Shown here piece by piece: positions 35,206-43,658 of a stretch of DNA of 64,000 nt (position 1 is the stretch's first letter; the number at the start of each line of letters is the position of its first letter). The stretch is from G963676205 sp964342525 (GTDB lineage Bacteria > Campylobacterota > Campylobacteria > Campylobacterales > Arcobacteraceae): assembly GCA_964342525.1 (NCBI GenBank), contig CAYFGQ010000008.1:19300-83299 (forward strand), given 5' to 3'. The position numbers and the translations under genes are program-made. The notes below the pieces were generated by a model that worked only from the letters and a program-made list of their open reading frames with translations, had not been told where the DNA came from and searched no databases.

Positions 35206-36063
35206 TTATTTTTTTGATGGATTATCGATAGGAAGATTAAAATCATTTCCCCACTCTTTCCAAGAAGCATCATAGTTTGCCACATCATATCCTAGTTCTC
35301 TCATTGCAAAATAGTTTGTAGATGAGATTCTACCTACAGCACAATAAAGTACCACTTTTTGTTTTTTACTTACATTTTTATATGTTTCTTCAAGTTCTGC
35401 AATTGATTTTAGCTTTGCTTTACCACTTTTTGTAGCAAGGTTATGTGCAGCTGGTATATGTTGTGCTGTTGGTATATGTCCAAATCTTTGAGCACTTGAT
35501 ACTTTACCTTCATATGCATCAATACCCCTTGCATCGATAACTGTTTGTGTTGGGCTTTTTGATGCTATTTGAGTAGCAAATTTTGTAGCTAGCCTTTTAT
35601 TATTTATTGATGCTATGTAGTTACTTTTCGTTGTTTTGATTGGTGTTGTAGAGGTAGGTAAATCTAAGCTATCCCACTCATCAAAACCACCATTTAGAAG
35701 TTTTACATTTTTAAATCCATAAACTTCAAGTGTCCAAAAAAGTCTAGCTGCATCAAAAAAAGAACCATTGTCATAAACTACAACATTGTCATTTATATCT
35801 AGACCTAAATCTCTTAGAATTGATTGCATCTTATTTGGTTCTACAATTTTACCATTTTGGGATTTGTTTTCGTATGTTAGGGCTATAGGTAGGTTTACAG
35901 CACCTTTTATATGTCCTTGTAGAAATAGACCACTATCTCTTACATCTACGATTTTATACATTGATAGATTTTTTGAAAAATCTTCTATACTTACTCTTAG
36001 TGATTCTGCATGGGCAAAAACCACACTTAAAAAAATTGTTAGTGTTATAAATACTTTTTTCAT
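35206..36063 (-). CDS. Periplasmic two-domain rhodanese (sulfurtransferase)
   Basis: A 285-aa protein with a signal peptide (KVFITLTIFLSVVFAHA) and two rhodanese domains. The first (about 20-135: YKIVDVRDSGLFLQGHIKGA) lacks an active-site cysteine and the second carries it in VVLYCAVGRISS. This is the thiosulfate/3-mercaptopyruvate sulfurtransferase layout, located in the periplasm. With fccAB elsewhere in the window it supports a sulfur-oxidising lifestyle. It is probably co-transcribed with the downstream GGDEF-EAL gene. Confidence 0.85.
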   Translation of the reverse strand: MKKVFITLTIFLSVVFAHAESLRVSIEDFSKNLSMYKIVDVRDSGLFLQGHIKGAVNLPIALTYENKSQNGKIVEPNKMQSILRDLGLDINDNVVVYDNGSFFDAARLFWTLEVYGFKNVKLLNGGFDEWDSLDLPTSTTPIKTTKSNYIASINNKRLATKFATQIASKSPTQTVIDARGIDAYEGKVSSAQRFGHIPTAQHIPAAHNLATKSGKAKLKSIAELEETYKNVSKKQKVVLYCAVGRISSTNYFAMRELGYDVANYDASWKEWGNDFNLPIDNPSKK

Positions 36064-36215
36064 GGTGGGCTCCTTTAATTAATTATTGTACCATAAATTT
36101 TATTTTTATATTTTATATTATAAATGTTTAGTAAGTATGTAGTATATGGATTATAATTTAAAAATTTGAAAGAAAAATGCTTTGAATCTAAAATAATAGA
36201 TCCAAAGCTAAAGTG

Positions 36216-37424
36216 TTATTTATTTTTTATATCTTTTCTAGCTACAAACTCTAAAACAGTAGCGTTTATACAAAATCTTCTTTTACCAAATTCATCAAAT
36301 ACATGTCCTAGATGTATTCCACTTTTTGAAGCAAGTACTTCTGTTCTTTTCATGCCGTAGCTATTATCTGGTTTTTCTATGGTTGCTCCATCTACAGCTT
36401 TTCTAAAACTAAGCCATCCTGTGCCTGAGTTGAATCTATCTCTTGTATCAAATAAAATATCTCCAGATACTTTATCTACAAATACTCCATCAGGTGTATT
36501 TTTAAAGATATCATACTCTTTACAAAATCTTGCATCGGTTCCTTTATTGAAAGCTACTTTAAAAGCTTCAGATGTTGGATCTAGTTTAAGTGCTCCAATA
36601 AGTCTATAAAAATCTTTTTCATTTAGATATCCACGGTGGGCAAATATCTCCACTCCATCTTCAATAAGTAAAATAGTAGGAGTAGCATTTAGTTTTGTCA
36701 TGATATCAAAGCCCCTTAGACTTTTTGCAAAGGCTTTTCTAACTGGAATAGTTCCTTCATATTTAGAAAGTACATCCCGCTCTAGTTTTTCACAATATGG
36801 ACAAAAACCATCTTTTTCTATTACAATCACCTCTTTCCCACCTAAAGGTATAACTTTATCAATAGCTTTTTTTACTTCTTTTTGTTCTTCTTTTTTAAAT
36901 TTTATACCAGTTGAGTGATCAGGGCAATATCCAAATGGATTCTTTTTAAGATAATCTTGATGATACTCTTCTGCATTGTAAAATTTTTCAAGAGGTTTTA
37001 TCTCTGTTACAATCTTTCCATAGCCATGCTCAGCTAATAGAGTTTGATAAGTTGCTTTTGTTTCATAGGCTATTTTTCTTTGATTATCATTTGTAAAGAA
37101 AAGGGCACTTCTATAGTTATTACCCACATCATTACCTTGGCGGTTTAGTTGTGTAGGGTCATGTACTTCCCAAAAAGATTTTATAAGTGTTCTAGCATCT
37201 GTTTTAGTTGTATCAAATTTTACTAGTACACCTTCAGTGTGATTGATGATACCATCAATATCTTCACTTTTAAATTTTCTTACAGCCAATACTTTTTGGT
37301 ATGTTGGTTTTTCAAAATTTCCACCTACATATCCTGACTTTACATCTACTACTCCGGGTAGTGCTTCAAAGTGTTTTTCTACACCCCAAAAACATCCTGC
37401 GGCAAATACTATTTCTGCAATCAT
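36216..37424 (-). CDS. msrAB: MsrA-glutaredoxin-like-MsrB fusion, methionine sulfoxide reductase
   Basis: A 402-aa fusion. Residues 1-155 are MsrA (catalytic Cys11 in GCFWG; later GNNYRSALFF). About 190-270 is a thioredoxin/glutaredoxin-like domain with C208-P-Y-C211. About 290-400 is MsrB (FNSGTGWLSFRKAV, GIHLGHVF, catalytic Cys in RRFCINATVLEF); the MsrB zinc CxxC pairs are missing. It should reduce both epimers of methionine sulfoxide with a built-in redox domain. There is no signal peptide, so it is cytosolic. In neisserial PilB the thioredoxin domain comes first; here it lies between the two reductases. Confidence 0.8.
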   Translation of the reverse strand: MIAEIVFAAGCFWGVEKHFEALPGVVDVKSGYVGGNFEKPTYQKVLAVRKFKSEDIDGIINHTEGVLVKFDTTKTDARTLIKSFWEVHDPTQLNRQGNDVGNNYRSALFFTNDNQRKIAYETKATYQTLLAEHGYGKIVTEIKPLEKFYNAEEYHQDYLKKNPFGYCPDHSTGIKFKKEEQKEVKKAIDKVIPLGGKEVIVIEKDGFCPYCEKLERDVLSKYEGTIPVRKAFAKSLRGFDIMTKLNATPTILLIEDGVEIFAHRGYLNEKDFYRLIGALKLDPTSEAFKVAFNKGTDARFCKEYDIFKNTPDGVFVDKVSGDILFDTRDRFNSGTGWLSFRKAVDGATIEKPDNSYGMKRTEVLASKSGIHLGHVFDEFGKRRFCINATVLEFVARKDIKNK

Positions 37425-37483
37425 ATCGAGTTACCTCTTTTTCATTTATTTTTATATTAAAATTATAGAAAATCAATGTTTAG

Positions 37484-38335
37484 TTAATGTGTAGTGATTG
37501 AGATATAATAGCTAAGTTTAAATTTCCCATCATCTTCTATAAAATGGTTCTTTTCATATACTGCAAATGATGGATTTGTAGTAGTCTCATATCCACTATT
37601 TATAATCCATTCAAAATAAACCCAATTCATAAACTCTAAAATATCCCCATATTCACCAGAGAAATCAAATCTAGCATATACACCTTTTGGTAGAGTTAGA
37701 GTCGGTAGGTTTAGTTTTTTCTCTTTGTCTTCTATATAGATACAAGCTATATATCTACACTCATTTAGTGGGGTTATAGTTGGATTATCATGGTGTAGTC
37801 CTACTTGTTTATATTCTTCTATATCACTACATAAGATATGGGTTTGGAGTCTTTGCCATGTGTCACTTATAGATTTATCATATCCTTTGTGTCTTATATA
37901 GTATAAATCAAGTTCAGGCTCTTTTTCTATCTTTGGTTTTAGGTCTTTAAACTTATCATTTGATTTAAAATGTTTTGAAAACTCTTTATATCCTCCTGTT
38001 CTCCATTGTTTTGGTGTCATGGAAAACTTTTGTTTAAATACCCTGATAAAAGCACCTTGGGCTGAGTATCCACACATATTTGCAATTTCAGTAATAGTTG
38101 AGCTTTTATTTGTAAGTAAAAGACTTGAGGCTTTTTGAAGACGTATGGATTTTATAGACTCATAGATATTTTCACCAAACTCTTCTTTAAAGATACGATG
38201 CATATGGTATTTACTCACATTTAACTCTATACTTAAATCATCTAGGTTTATATCTGTATCTATATATTTGTAGATATAGTACATGATATCGTTTGCTATT
38301 TTGGTGTGTTTTTCTATAGTGTCTTTTTTCTTCAT
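37484..38335 (-). CDS. AraC-family regulator with GyrI-like effector domain
   Basis: A 283-aa protein. Residues about 10-110 are an AraC/XylS double helix-turn-helix (LSIELNVSKYHMHRIFKEEF and ITEIANMCGYSAQGAFIRVFKQKFSMTPKQW). Residues about 125-283 are a GyrI-like/SHV-type effector domain that usually binds small drugs or cationic ligands. This order (AraC first, GyrI second) is the Rob/BmrR-like arrangement. No obvious target gene adjoins on the same strand; the divergent aminotransferase, 170 bp away, is a candidate. Confidence 0.85.
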   Translation of the reverse strand: MKKKDTIEKHTKIANDIMYYIYKYIDTDINLDDLSIELNVSKYHMHRIFKEEFGENIYESIKSIRLQKASSLLLTNKSSTITEIANMCGYSAQGAFIRVFKQKFSMTPKQWRTGGYKEFSKHFKSNDKFKDLKPKIEKEPELDLYYIRHKGYDKSISDTWQRLQTHILCSDIEEYKQVGLHHDNPTITPLNECRYIACIYIEDKEKKLNLPTLTLPKGVYARFDFSGEYGDILEFMNWVYFEWIINSGYETTTNPSFAVYEKNHFIEDDGKFKLSYYISITTH

Positions 38336-38505
38336 AAAATATTATAGCAAGAATTTAAATAAAAATAAGCAATATTAGTTAATAAAATTAGCAAATTTAA
38401 AAGAGAATAAAAGATTTTATTCTTCTATAATTTCTCCAATTAAATCAAAATTATAATAAGTTCTCTTTTTAATTAGACTATAAAGAGGCTTATAAAGGAG
38501 ACAAA

Positions 38506-39609
38506 ATGAAACGATCGTTTATAAGACAAATACTAGAATCAATAGATAAAGATACCATATCCTTTGCAGGTGGTTTACCCGATGAGGATTTATTTCCTAT
38601 GAAAGATTTACAGTGTGCTGCAAAAAAAGCTTTTAAGGATAAGAAAAACCTTCAATACATCCTAAGCAATGGTATCAAACCACTAAGGGAAAAGACAGCA
38701 AAATTTTACAATGATGAGGGCTTTGAAACAGATATAGACAATCTACTCATCACCACAGGTTCACAACAAGCCATGTATATCATTGCAAATTATTTTGCAA
38801 AAAAAGATATAGTAGTAGAAAATCCATCATATTTAGGTGCTATAAATATTTTAAAATCAAATGGACTAAATATGAAAGGTGTGCCTTTAGAATATGATGG
38901 TATAGATATAGCTAAGTTTAAAAAAGAGTATAAAAAGACAAAACTAGCTTATCTTATCCCAGATTTCCAAAATCCAAAGAGTTCCTTTTATTCTAAAGAT
39001 AAAAGAAAAAAAGTAGCCAATATAGTAAAACAAAATGGTGGATATATCATAGAAGATGCTCCATATTCACAGCTTTATTTTAAAAAAGGTGAAAAGTCTA
39101 TAAGTTCACTTATTCCAAATAATAGCTTACATCTAGGATCATTTTCAAAAACACTAGCACCAAGTTTTAGATTAGGGTGGATAAGAGCAAATAAAGAGAT
39201 AATCAAAGAATTAACTATGATAAAAGAGACTATTGATCTACATACAAATGGTATAAGTCAATATATATTAAATGAATATTTAGAAGATGAAAGTAGATAT
39301 TTTGATCATATAAAGGTATTGAGAAAAGAGTATGAAAAAAAGATGGAGTATTTTGCAAAGTGTTTAGATAAATATTTGCCACAGTTTATATATGAAAAAC
39401 CAAAAGGTGGTATGTTTATTTATGGAAAACTGCCAAATAAAGATACAAAAAAATTAGTATATGAAGCATTAGAAAATAAAATAGTATATGTACCTGGTGG
39501 AGAATTTTATATAGATGATGGTGGAGTTGAAGAGATCAGATTTAATTATAGTCATTCAAGTAAAGAAGAGATCAAAGAGGGTCTAAAGAGATTGGCAAAG
39601 ATACTATAA
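38506..39609 (+). CDS. PLP-dependent class I aminotransferase (AadA/LysN-like)
   Basis: A 367-aa fold-type I aminotransferase. The PLP-binding lysine is Lys215 in GSFSKTLAPSFRLGW. Other landmarks are TTGSQQAMYII, PDFQNPKS and the final FNYSHSSKEEI. It resembles 2-aminoadipate/kynurenine aminotransferases and the enzymatic half of MocR regulators, but has no DNA-binding domain. The opening SFIRQILE and SFAGGLPDEDLFP is typical of the 2-aminoadipate group. The substrate is probably an aromatic or long-chain amino acid. The AAGGAG ribosome site fits the start. Confidence 0.8.
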   Translation: MKRSFIRQILESIDKDTISFAGGLPDEDLFPMKDLQCAAKKAFKDKKNLQYILSNGIKPLREKTAKFYNDEGFETDIDNLLITTGSQQAMYIIANYFAKKDIVVENPSYLGAINILKSNGLNMKGVPLEYDGIDIAKFKKEYKKTKLAYLIPDFQNPKSSFYSKDKRKKVANIVKQNGGYIIEDAPYSQLYFKKGEKSISSLIPNNSLHLGSFSKTLAPSFRLGWIRANKEIIKELTMIKETIDLHTNGISQYILNEYLEDESRYFDHIKVLRKEYEKKMEYFAKCLDKYLPQFIYEKPKGGMFIYGKLPNKDTKKLVYEALENKIVYVPGGEFYIDDGGVEEIRFNYSHSSKEEIKEGLKRLAKIL

Positions 39610-39625
39610 GATCAGAATTCTGGTC

Positions 39626-40237
39626 TTATAGTTTATTCATACTTCTAATATAAGCCGCGATAGCTTTTATCTGCACATCACTTAGACGTCCTTCAAAGCT
39701 AGGCATAGTACCAATCACACCTTTTTTCCCATTTTTTAGTACAGTTACTACTAGATCATTTGTGTAGGTTTTAATATTTGGAGCTATGTATGCTATACCT
39801 TCTCCACTATCATCATGGCAGGTGGCACATTTATCCCATGCTTTTGGTTTATCTCCTTTTAGTCCTGAGGCTACATATTTTGCTACTTTTTTGGCATCTT
39901 TATCATTTATAAGATTTGCTGGCATTCCTGCTGGATAGATAGATTTAAAATTGTTTGAGCCATTTTGTATCACATCTAGTACTGATTTTTCAGCTATTCT
40001 TTTTGTATGATCTTGGGCTTTTCCGTTGTTTCCTTTTCCATTATATCCATGACAAGAGGAGCAGTATACTAGATACATGGATTTGCCTGTTTGTTCTATT
40101 TGTTTTTCTTTTGCACTATATTCTTTTGGTTCTATTACTGTGAAGTTATTGAAGTGTACTAGGTTTAATGCCATAAGTACTTTTGATACTAGTAGGGTTA
40201 TTATCAGTGATACTGCGCCTATTACAAAATATTTCAT
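39626..40237 (-). CDS. Membrane-anchored dihaem cytochrome c
   Basis: A 203-aa protein with an uncleaved-looking N-terminal helix (residues 4-24) and two class I cytochrome domains: CSSCH (59-63) and CATCH (137-141). Each is followed by a GxG-containing loop and a candidate Met ligand (AGMPANL; GTMPSFEGRL). It probably passes electrons between the bc1 complex and periplasmic or terminal oxidases. It is divergent from a tri-haem peroxidase, with a Crp/Fnr-type palindrome 41.5 bp from a TATATT -10 box predicted on this side. Confidence 0.8.
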   Translation of the reverse strand: MKYFVIGAVSLIITLLVSKVLMALNLVHFNNFTVIEPKEYSAKEKQIEQTGKSMYLVYCSSCHGYNGKGNNGKAQDHTKRIAEKSVLDVIQNGSNNFKSIYPAGMPANLINDKDAKKVAKYVASGLKGDKPKAWDKCATCHDDSGEGIAYIAPNIKTYTNDLVVTVLKNGKKGVIGTMPSFEGRLSDVQIKAIAAYIRSMNKL

Positions 40238-40289
40238 ATCTCTCTCCTAAATCATTTTTAGAAATATATCTGTATCTACTCTTTTTTTA

Positions 40290-40305
40290 TGTGATGTGAA
40301 TCACA
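40290..40305. promoter_or_regulatory. Crp/Fnr-type site shared by divergent cytochrome genes
   Basis: A perfect TGTGA-N6-TCACA palindrome with further flanking symmetry (TA at both ends). Its centre, 40297.5, is 41.5 bp from a start predicted by TAGTAT (40327-40332) for the peroxidase gene. It is also 41.5 bp from one predicted by TATATT (40268-40263) for the dihaem cytochrome gene. One site could therefore activate both promoters. Confidence 0.65.
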
Positions 40306-40359
40306 TAAAAAAATATAAATATTTATTAGTATTCAAATATAAAATATAAGGAGAGTGAT

Positions 40360-41610
40360 ATGAGATATTTAATATTAGTATTTTTAGTGATAGGATTATA
40401 TGCCAATGATGACTTAAAGCTTTTGAAATTAGCTCTAAATAATGGTCTAAAACCAGTACCAAATAATTATGAGGCTTTATTGAAGATATTGGATACTGAT
40501 TCAAAAGAGTTATCAATTGATAAGATAAAACTTGGGGAAAAGCTATTTTTTGAAAAAGATTTATCTTTAGGCAAAGATATAAGTTGTGCTTCTTGTCATA
40601 GTTTTGATAAGGGTGGAGCAGATGGTATAGCTACAGCCATAGGGCATAAGAATAGAACAAATCCCTTTCATCTAAATACTCCAACAGTATTTAATACAGC
40701 TTTTTCACAAAATCTATTTTGGAATGGAAGAAGTAAATCCTTAGAAGATCAAGCAAAAGGACCGATGCAAGCACCTTTTGAGATGTCCATAACTCCAAAA
40801 CTTGCAGAGCAAAGAGTAAAAGCAAATGAGAATTATGTAAAAGAGTTTGAAAAGATATATGGAAAAAATTCTATAACCTTTGAAAATATAGCAAATGCTA
40901 TAGCAGCTTATGAAAAGACAATTATCACAAGGGGAAGGTATGATGAGTTTTTACTTGGTAATTTTGATGCTCTAAATAAGTATGAAAAAGAAGGATTAAG
41001 TCTATTTATCACTAAGTCATGTGTGGGATGTCATAATGGTATGGCTTTGGGTGGACAAACTCTTAGGAAGTTTCCTCTTGTTTATCATACTATTTGGAGT
41101 AAGGTTAAACCTTTAAAAATAAAAATACTTCAAAAAAGATATTTAGATTTGATAGGGAGTAGGGAGTATAAAAATAGTATAGATAAAGAAAACTATCTTA
41201 TATCAAAACTTGGAAAATATGATTTTGAGCTTATAAAAGAGGGGTACTTTCATCAGATAGCTGAGGATAAAAGGGTAGATAGCCTCACAAGTACTTCCTG
41301 CACACAATGTCATCAAGAAGATATATATAAGATAAAAAAAGAAAAGTTTTCAAAGATAGCGTATCCTTTTGAAAATAAAGGGGGATTTGTAGGGAGTGAA
41401 GATAAAAATCTTTTTAGAGTGCCACTTCTTAGAAATATAGTACGTACAAAACCATACTTTCATAATGGAAGTATTGAGAGACTAGAAACAGCCATAAAGA
41501 TAATGGGCACACATCAAAGTAGGAGTGAACTAAGAGATGAAGAGATAGATAAGATAGTGAGCTTTTTAAAAGCTGTGGATGGGGAGGTGATAAGTTATGA
41601 TAAATTGTGA
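40360..41610 (+). CDS. MauG/cytochrome c peroxidase family protein with three haem sites
   Basis: A 416-aa periplasmic protein with a signal peptide (ILVFLVIGLYA). It has three CxxCH motifs: CASCH (76-80), CVGCH (221-225) and CTQCH (314-318). The first two are those of dihaem cytochrome c peroxidases; the third is extra and sits in an insertion in the C-terminal half. FEMSITPKLAEQRV and PYFHNGSIERLETAI are family landmarks. It probably reduces H2O2 in the periplasm using cytochrome electrons. It is transcribed from the shared Crp/Fnr-type region and overlaps a small membrane-protein gene. Confidence 0.8.
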   Translation: MRYLILVFLVIGLYANDDLKLLKLALNNGLKPVPNNYEALLKILDTDSKELSIDKIKLGEKLFFEKDLSLGKDISCASCHSFDKGGADGIATAIGHKNRTNPFHLNTPTVFNTAFSQNLFWNGRSKSLEDQAKGPMQAPFEMSITPKLAEQRVKANENYVKEFEKIYGKNSITFENIANAIAAYEKTIITRGRYDEFLLGNFDALNKYEKEGLSLFITKSCVGCHNGMALGGQTLRKFPLVYHTIWSKVKPLKIKILQKRYLDLIGSREYKNSIDKENYLISKLGKYDFELIKEGYFHQIAEDKRVDSLTSTSCTQCHQEDIYKIKKEKFSKIAYPFENKGGFVGSEDKNLFRVPLLRNIVRTKPYFHNGSIERLETAIKIMGTHQSRSELRDEEIDKIVSFLKAVDGEVISYDKL

Positions 41611-41767
41611 TCCAAGTTTAGAGGGTATAGTATTACGAATAGTTGTAGCTGCTATATTGATTTCATATGGAGCTGTTTATAAAAACTATTGGGTAATGGC
41701 GATAGGGTTTGTACCTATATTTAGGCTGGCTTATTATTTCTTATATAAATATGGCTATATAGGTTAA
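41597..41767 (+). CDS. Small DUF2892-like membrane protein
   Basis: A 56-aa protein with two hydrophobic segments (about 10-28 and 32-50) and an N-terminal NCDPSLEGIVLRIVVA, resembling the YgaP-type DUF2892 family. The gene overlaps the 3' end of the peroxidase gene by 14 bp. A second DUF2892-type gene occurs at 45301-45510. Function unknown; possibly linked to the rhodanese/redox physiology with which DUF2892 domains are often fused. Confidence 0.65.
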   Translation: MINCDPSLEGIVLRIVVAAILISYGAVYKNYWVMAIGFVPIFRLAYYFLYKYGYIG

Positions 41768-41827
41768 TATGATTTCAGAAGGGTATAAAAAGCTTTTTGT
41801 AAGAATATAAAAATAAAAGGATTAAGA

Positions 41828-42445
41828 ATGGAACTTTTAGATTATCATTGTTTTGGAGGGCTTTGTTTAGAGGATCAAAATAAGATACAAAATGAAGCAA
41901 AAAAGATTATACTTCCATCGGAGCAGATACTTTACTATACAGGGGATGTATGTGCTGAGGTGCTATTTTTAAAATCTGGAATTGTACGAGTATATATCCA
42001 ACCAAAAGAGATAGGTGCGGAGGAGATGACTCTTTATGAAGTAAAAAGTGGAAGTCAATGTATCGTAAATCTATTTAGCACCATAAGTTCCCAATCCACT
42101 CTAGCTACAGCAGAGTCTATAACTCCTATAGAAGGATGGCTTGTACCAAAAGATACTATTCTTTGGCTTATAAATCATTCAGAATCATTTAGGGATTTTA
42201 AAATGCAGATGTTTGGAAAAAGGCTAAATGCCCTTATTGATTTATTAAGTGATGTAAAGTTTAGCTCAATAGAGCAAAGACTTCTAAACTGGCTTTATGT
42301 ACAAGGACTAGATACTATAAAAATCACTCACGAAAAGATAGCTACTATTATAGGAGTGACAAGGGAAACAGTAAGTCGTAACCTTAAAAAGCTAGAGCAA
42401 CAAGGTCATATAAAACTAAGCCGAGGGAAAATAGCTCTTAATTAA
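41828..42445 (+). CDS. Crp/Fnr-family transcriptional regulator
   Basis: A 205-aa protein with a cyclic-nucleotide-binding-type barrel (about 10-115) and a winged helix (about 140-205). The recognition helix reads GVTRETVSRNL. It has the R-E-x3-R arrangement that lets E. coli CRP read TGTGA, which matches the two TGTGA-N6-TCACA sites in the window. There is no Fnr-type N-terminal Cys cluster (only Cys9 and Cys14), so O2 sensing by 4Fe-4S is unlikely; haem, NO or redox are alternatives. It lies 60 bp after the peroxidase/DUF2892 genes on the same strand. Confidence 0.85.
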   Translation: MELLDYHCFGGLCLEDQNKIQNEAKKIILPSEQILYYTGDVCAEVLFLKSGIVRVYIQPKEIGAEEMTLYEVKSGSQCIVNLFSTISSQSTLATAESITPIEGWLVPKDTILWLINHSESFRDFKMQMFGKRLNALIDLLSDVKFSSIEQRLLNWLYVQGLDTIKITHEKIATIIGVTRETVSRNLKKLEQQGHIKLSRGKIALN

Positions 42446-43649
42446 AGTATTCCCCAAAGCTTTTAGGCTCAGCCAAATAAAACCCTTGTAGATAATCTAC
42501 TCCCAACTCTCTAGTGATATCATAAACCTCTTTGGAGTGTACATATTCTGCTATGGTTTTTGCATTTAGATCTTTTGCCATATTTATTATATTTTTTACT
42601 ATGATCTTTGATTCATTTGAGGTGTCTATATTTTTTATGAGTGAGCCATCTATTTTTATAAAATCTGGTTTTAGTTTTAGGATATTCTCCATACTAGAAT
42701 ATCCACTTCCAAAATCATCTATGGCTATTTTACATCCGAAAGTTCGGATATATTTTGTGAACTCTTCTACTATAGAAAAGTCTTCTATAAAATCACTCTC
42801 TAGTATCTCAAAGATGATATTTTTTGCTTTTGGGTGTTTTTTTATTTTTTTATAGATTGTTTGTTTGAATGATTCATTTGATATATCTTCATAGGATAGG
42901 TTTATACTTAGTTCTATATCTTTATCTTCTAGGTTTTTTAAAGATTTATCAAGCATGATTTTCATCATTTTTTCATACAGTTTTACCCTTTTTGCTGTAT
43001 CTAGGTAAGGAAAAACTGATAGTGCAGGGCTGTTTTTATCTAGTAAGAGTCTCATTAGGGCTTCATATTTATTTGCTTTTTTTGAGTTTGCTTCAAAGAT
43101 AGGCTGGATATATGGCTCTATGGAGTTGTTTTCTAGCACTTTTTTTAGTAAAACTATTTTATCTACTAGTTTTGTTTGCTCCTCATCTTTGTATGAGATT
43201 GTAAGTACGTCTAAATTTATATCTATGATTTTATCTATTGACATAAGTACTTCGTACTTTTTTTCTTTTATGATGATCTCTTTTATAAATGATCGTACAA
43301 AACTAAAAGCAGCATTTACATAATGAGCTGGTAGACCAATATGTACGTGTATCTCACTTATGCTATATAGTTTTTCAAAATATTTTGTATTATATTCCCC
43401 ACAAAAAAGGTTTAGATACCATTGCTCTATACCTTTTTTATGACGCTTTAAAATCTCTTTACTATGCAGAAATTTTTGTGCATGATTAAATTCAAAGATA
43501 AATTCATAAAACCCTTTTAGTAGTTCATCTTTATATTTGATGATTATATTTTGTATCGATTTTAGATTTATAGTATCTTCTTCTTTAAACTTATAGTTTT
43601 TTAAGATGCTTTTATAGTTGTTTTCATCTTGTTTATATCTTAAATCCAT
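42438..43649 (-). CDS. Globin-coupled EAL phosphodiesterase
   Basis: A 403-aa cytosolic protein. The first ~155 residues fit a globin-coupled-sensor domain; EIHVHIGLPAHYVNAA carries the likely proximal His101. A complete EAL domain follows: YEALMRL, INLSYEDI, FEILESDFIED, IAIDDFGSGYSS, FIKIDGSLI, AEYVHS and LQGFYLAEP. It should hydrolyse c-di-GMP in response to O2 or NO. It lies 9 bp after the chemoreceptor gene in the same operon and overlaps the 3' end of the convergent Crp/Fnr gene by 8 bp. Confidence 0.8.
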   Translation of the reverse strand: MDLRYKQDENNYKSILKNYKFKEEDTINLKSIQNIIIKYKDELLKGFYEFIFEFNHAQKFLHSKEILKRHKKGIEQWYLNLFCGEYNTKYFEKLYSISEIHVHIGLPAHYVNAAFSFVRSFIKEIIIKEKKYEVLMSIDKIIDINLDVLTISYKDEEQTKLVDKIVLLKKVLENNSIEPYIQPIFEANSKKANKYEALMRLLLDKNSPALSVFPYLDTAKRVKLYEKMMKIMLDKSLKNLEDKDIELSINLSYEDISNESFKQTIYKKIKKHPKAKNIIFEILESDFIEDFSIVEEFTKYIRTFGCKIAIDDFGSGYSSMENILKLKPDFIKIDGSLIKNIDTSNESKIIVKNIINMAKDLNAKTIAEYVHSKEVYDITRELGVDYLQGFYLAEPKSFGEYFN

Positions 43650-43658
43650 TTTTTATCC

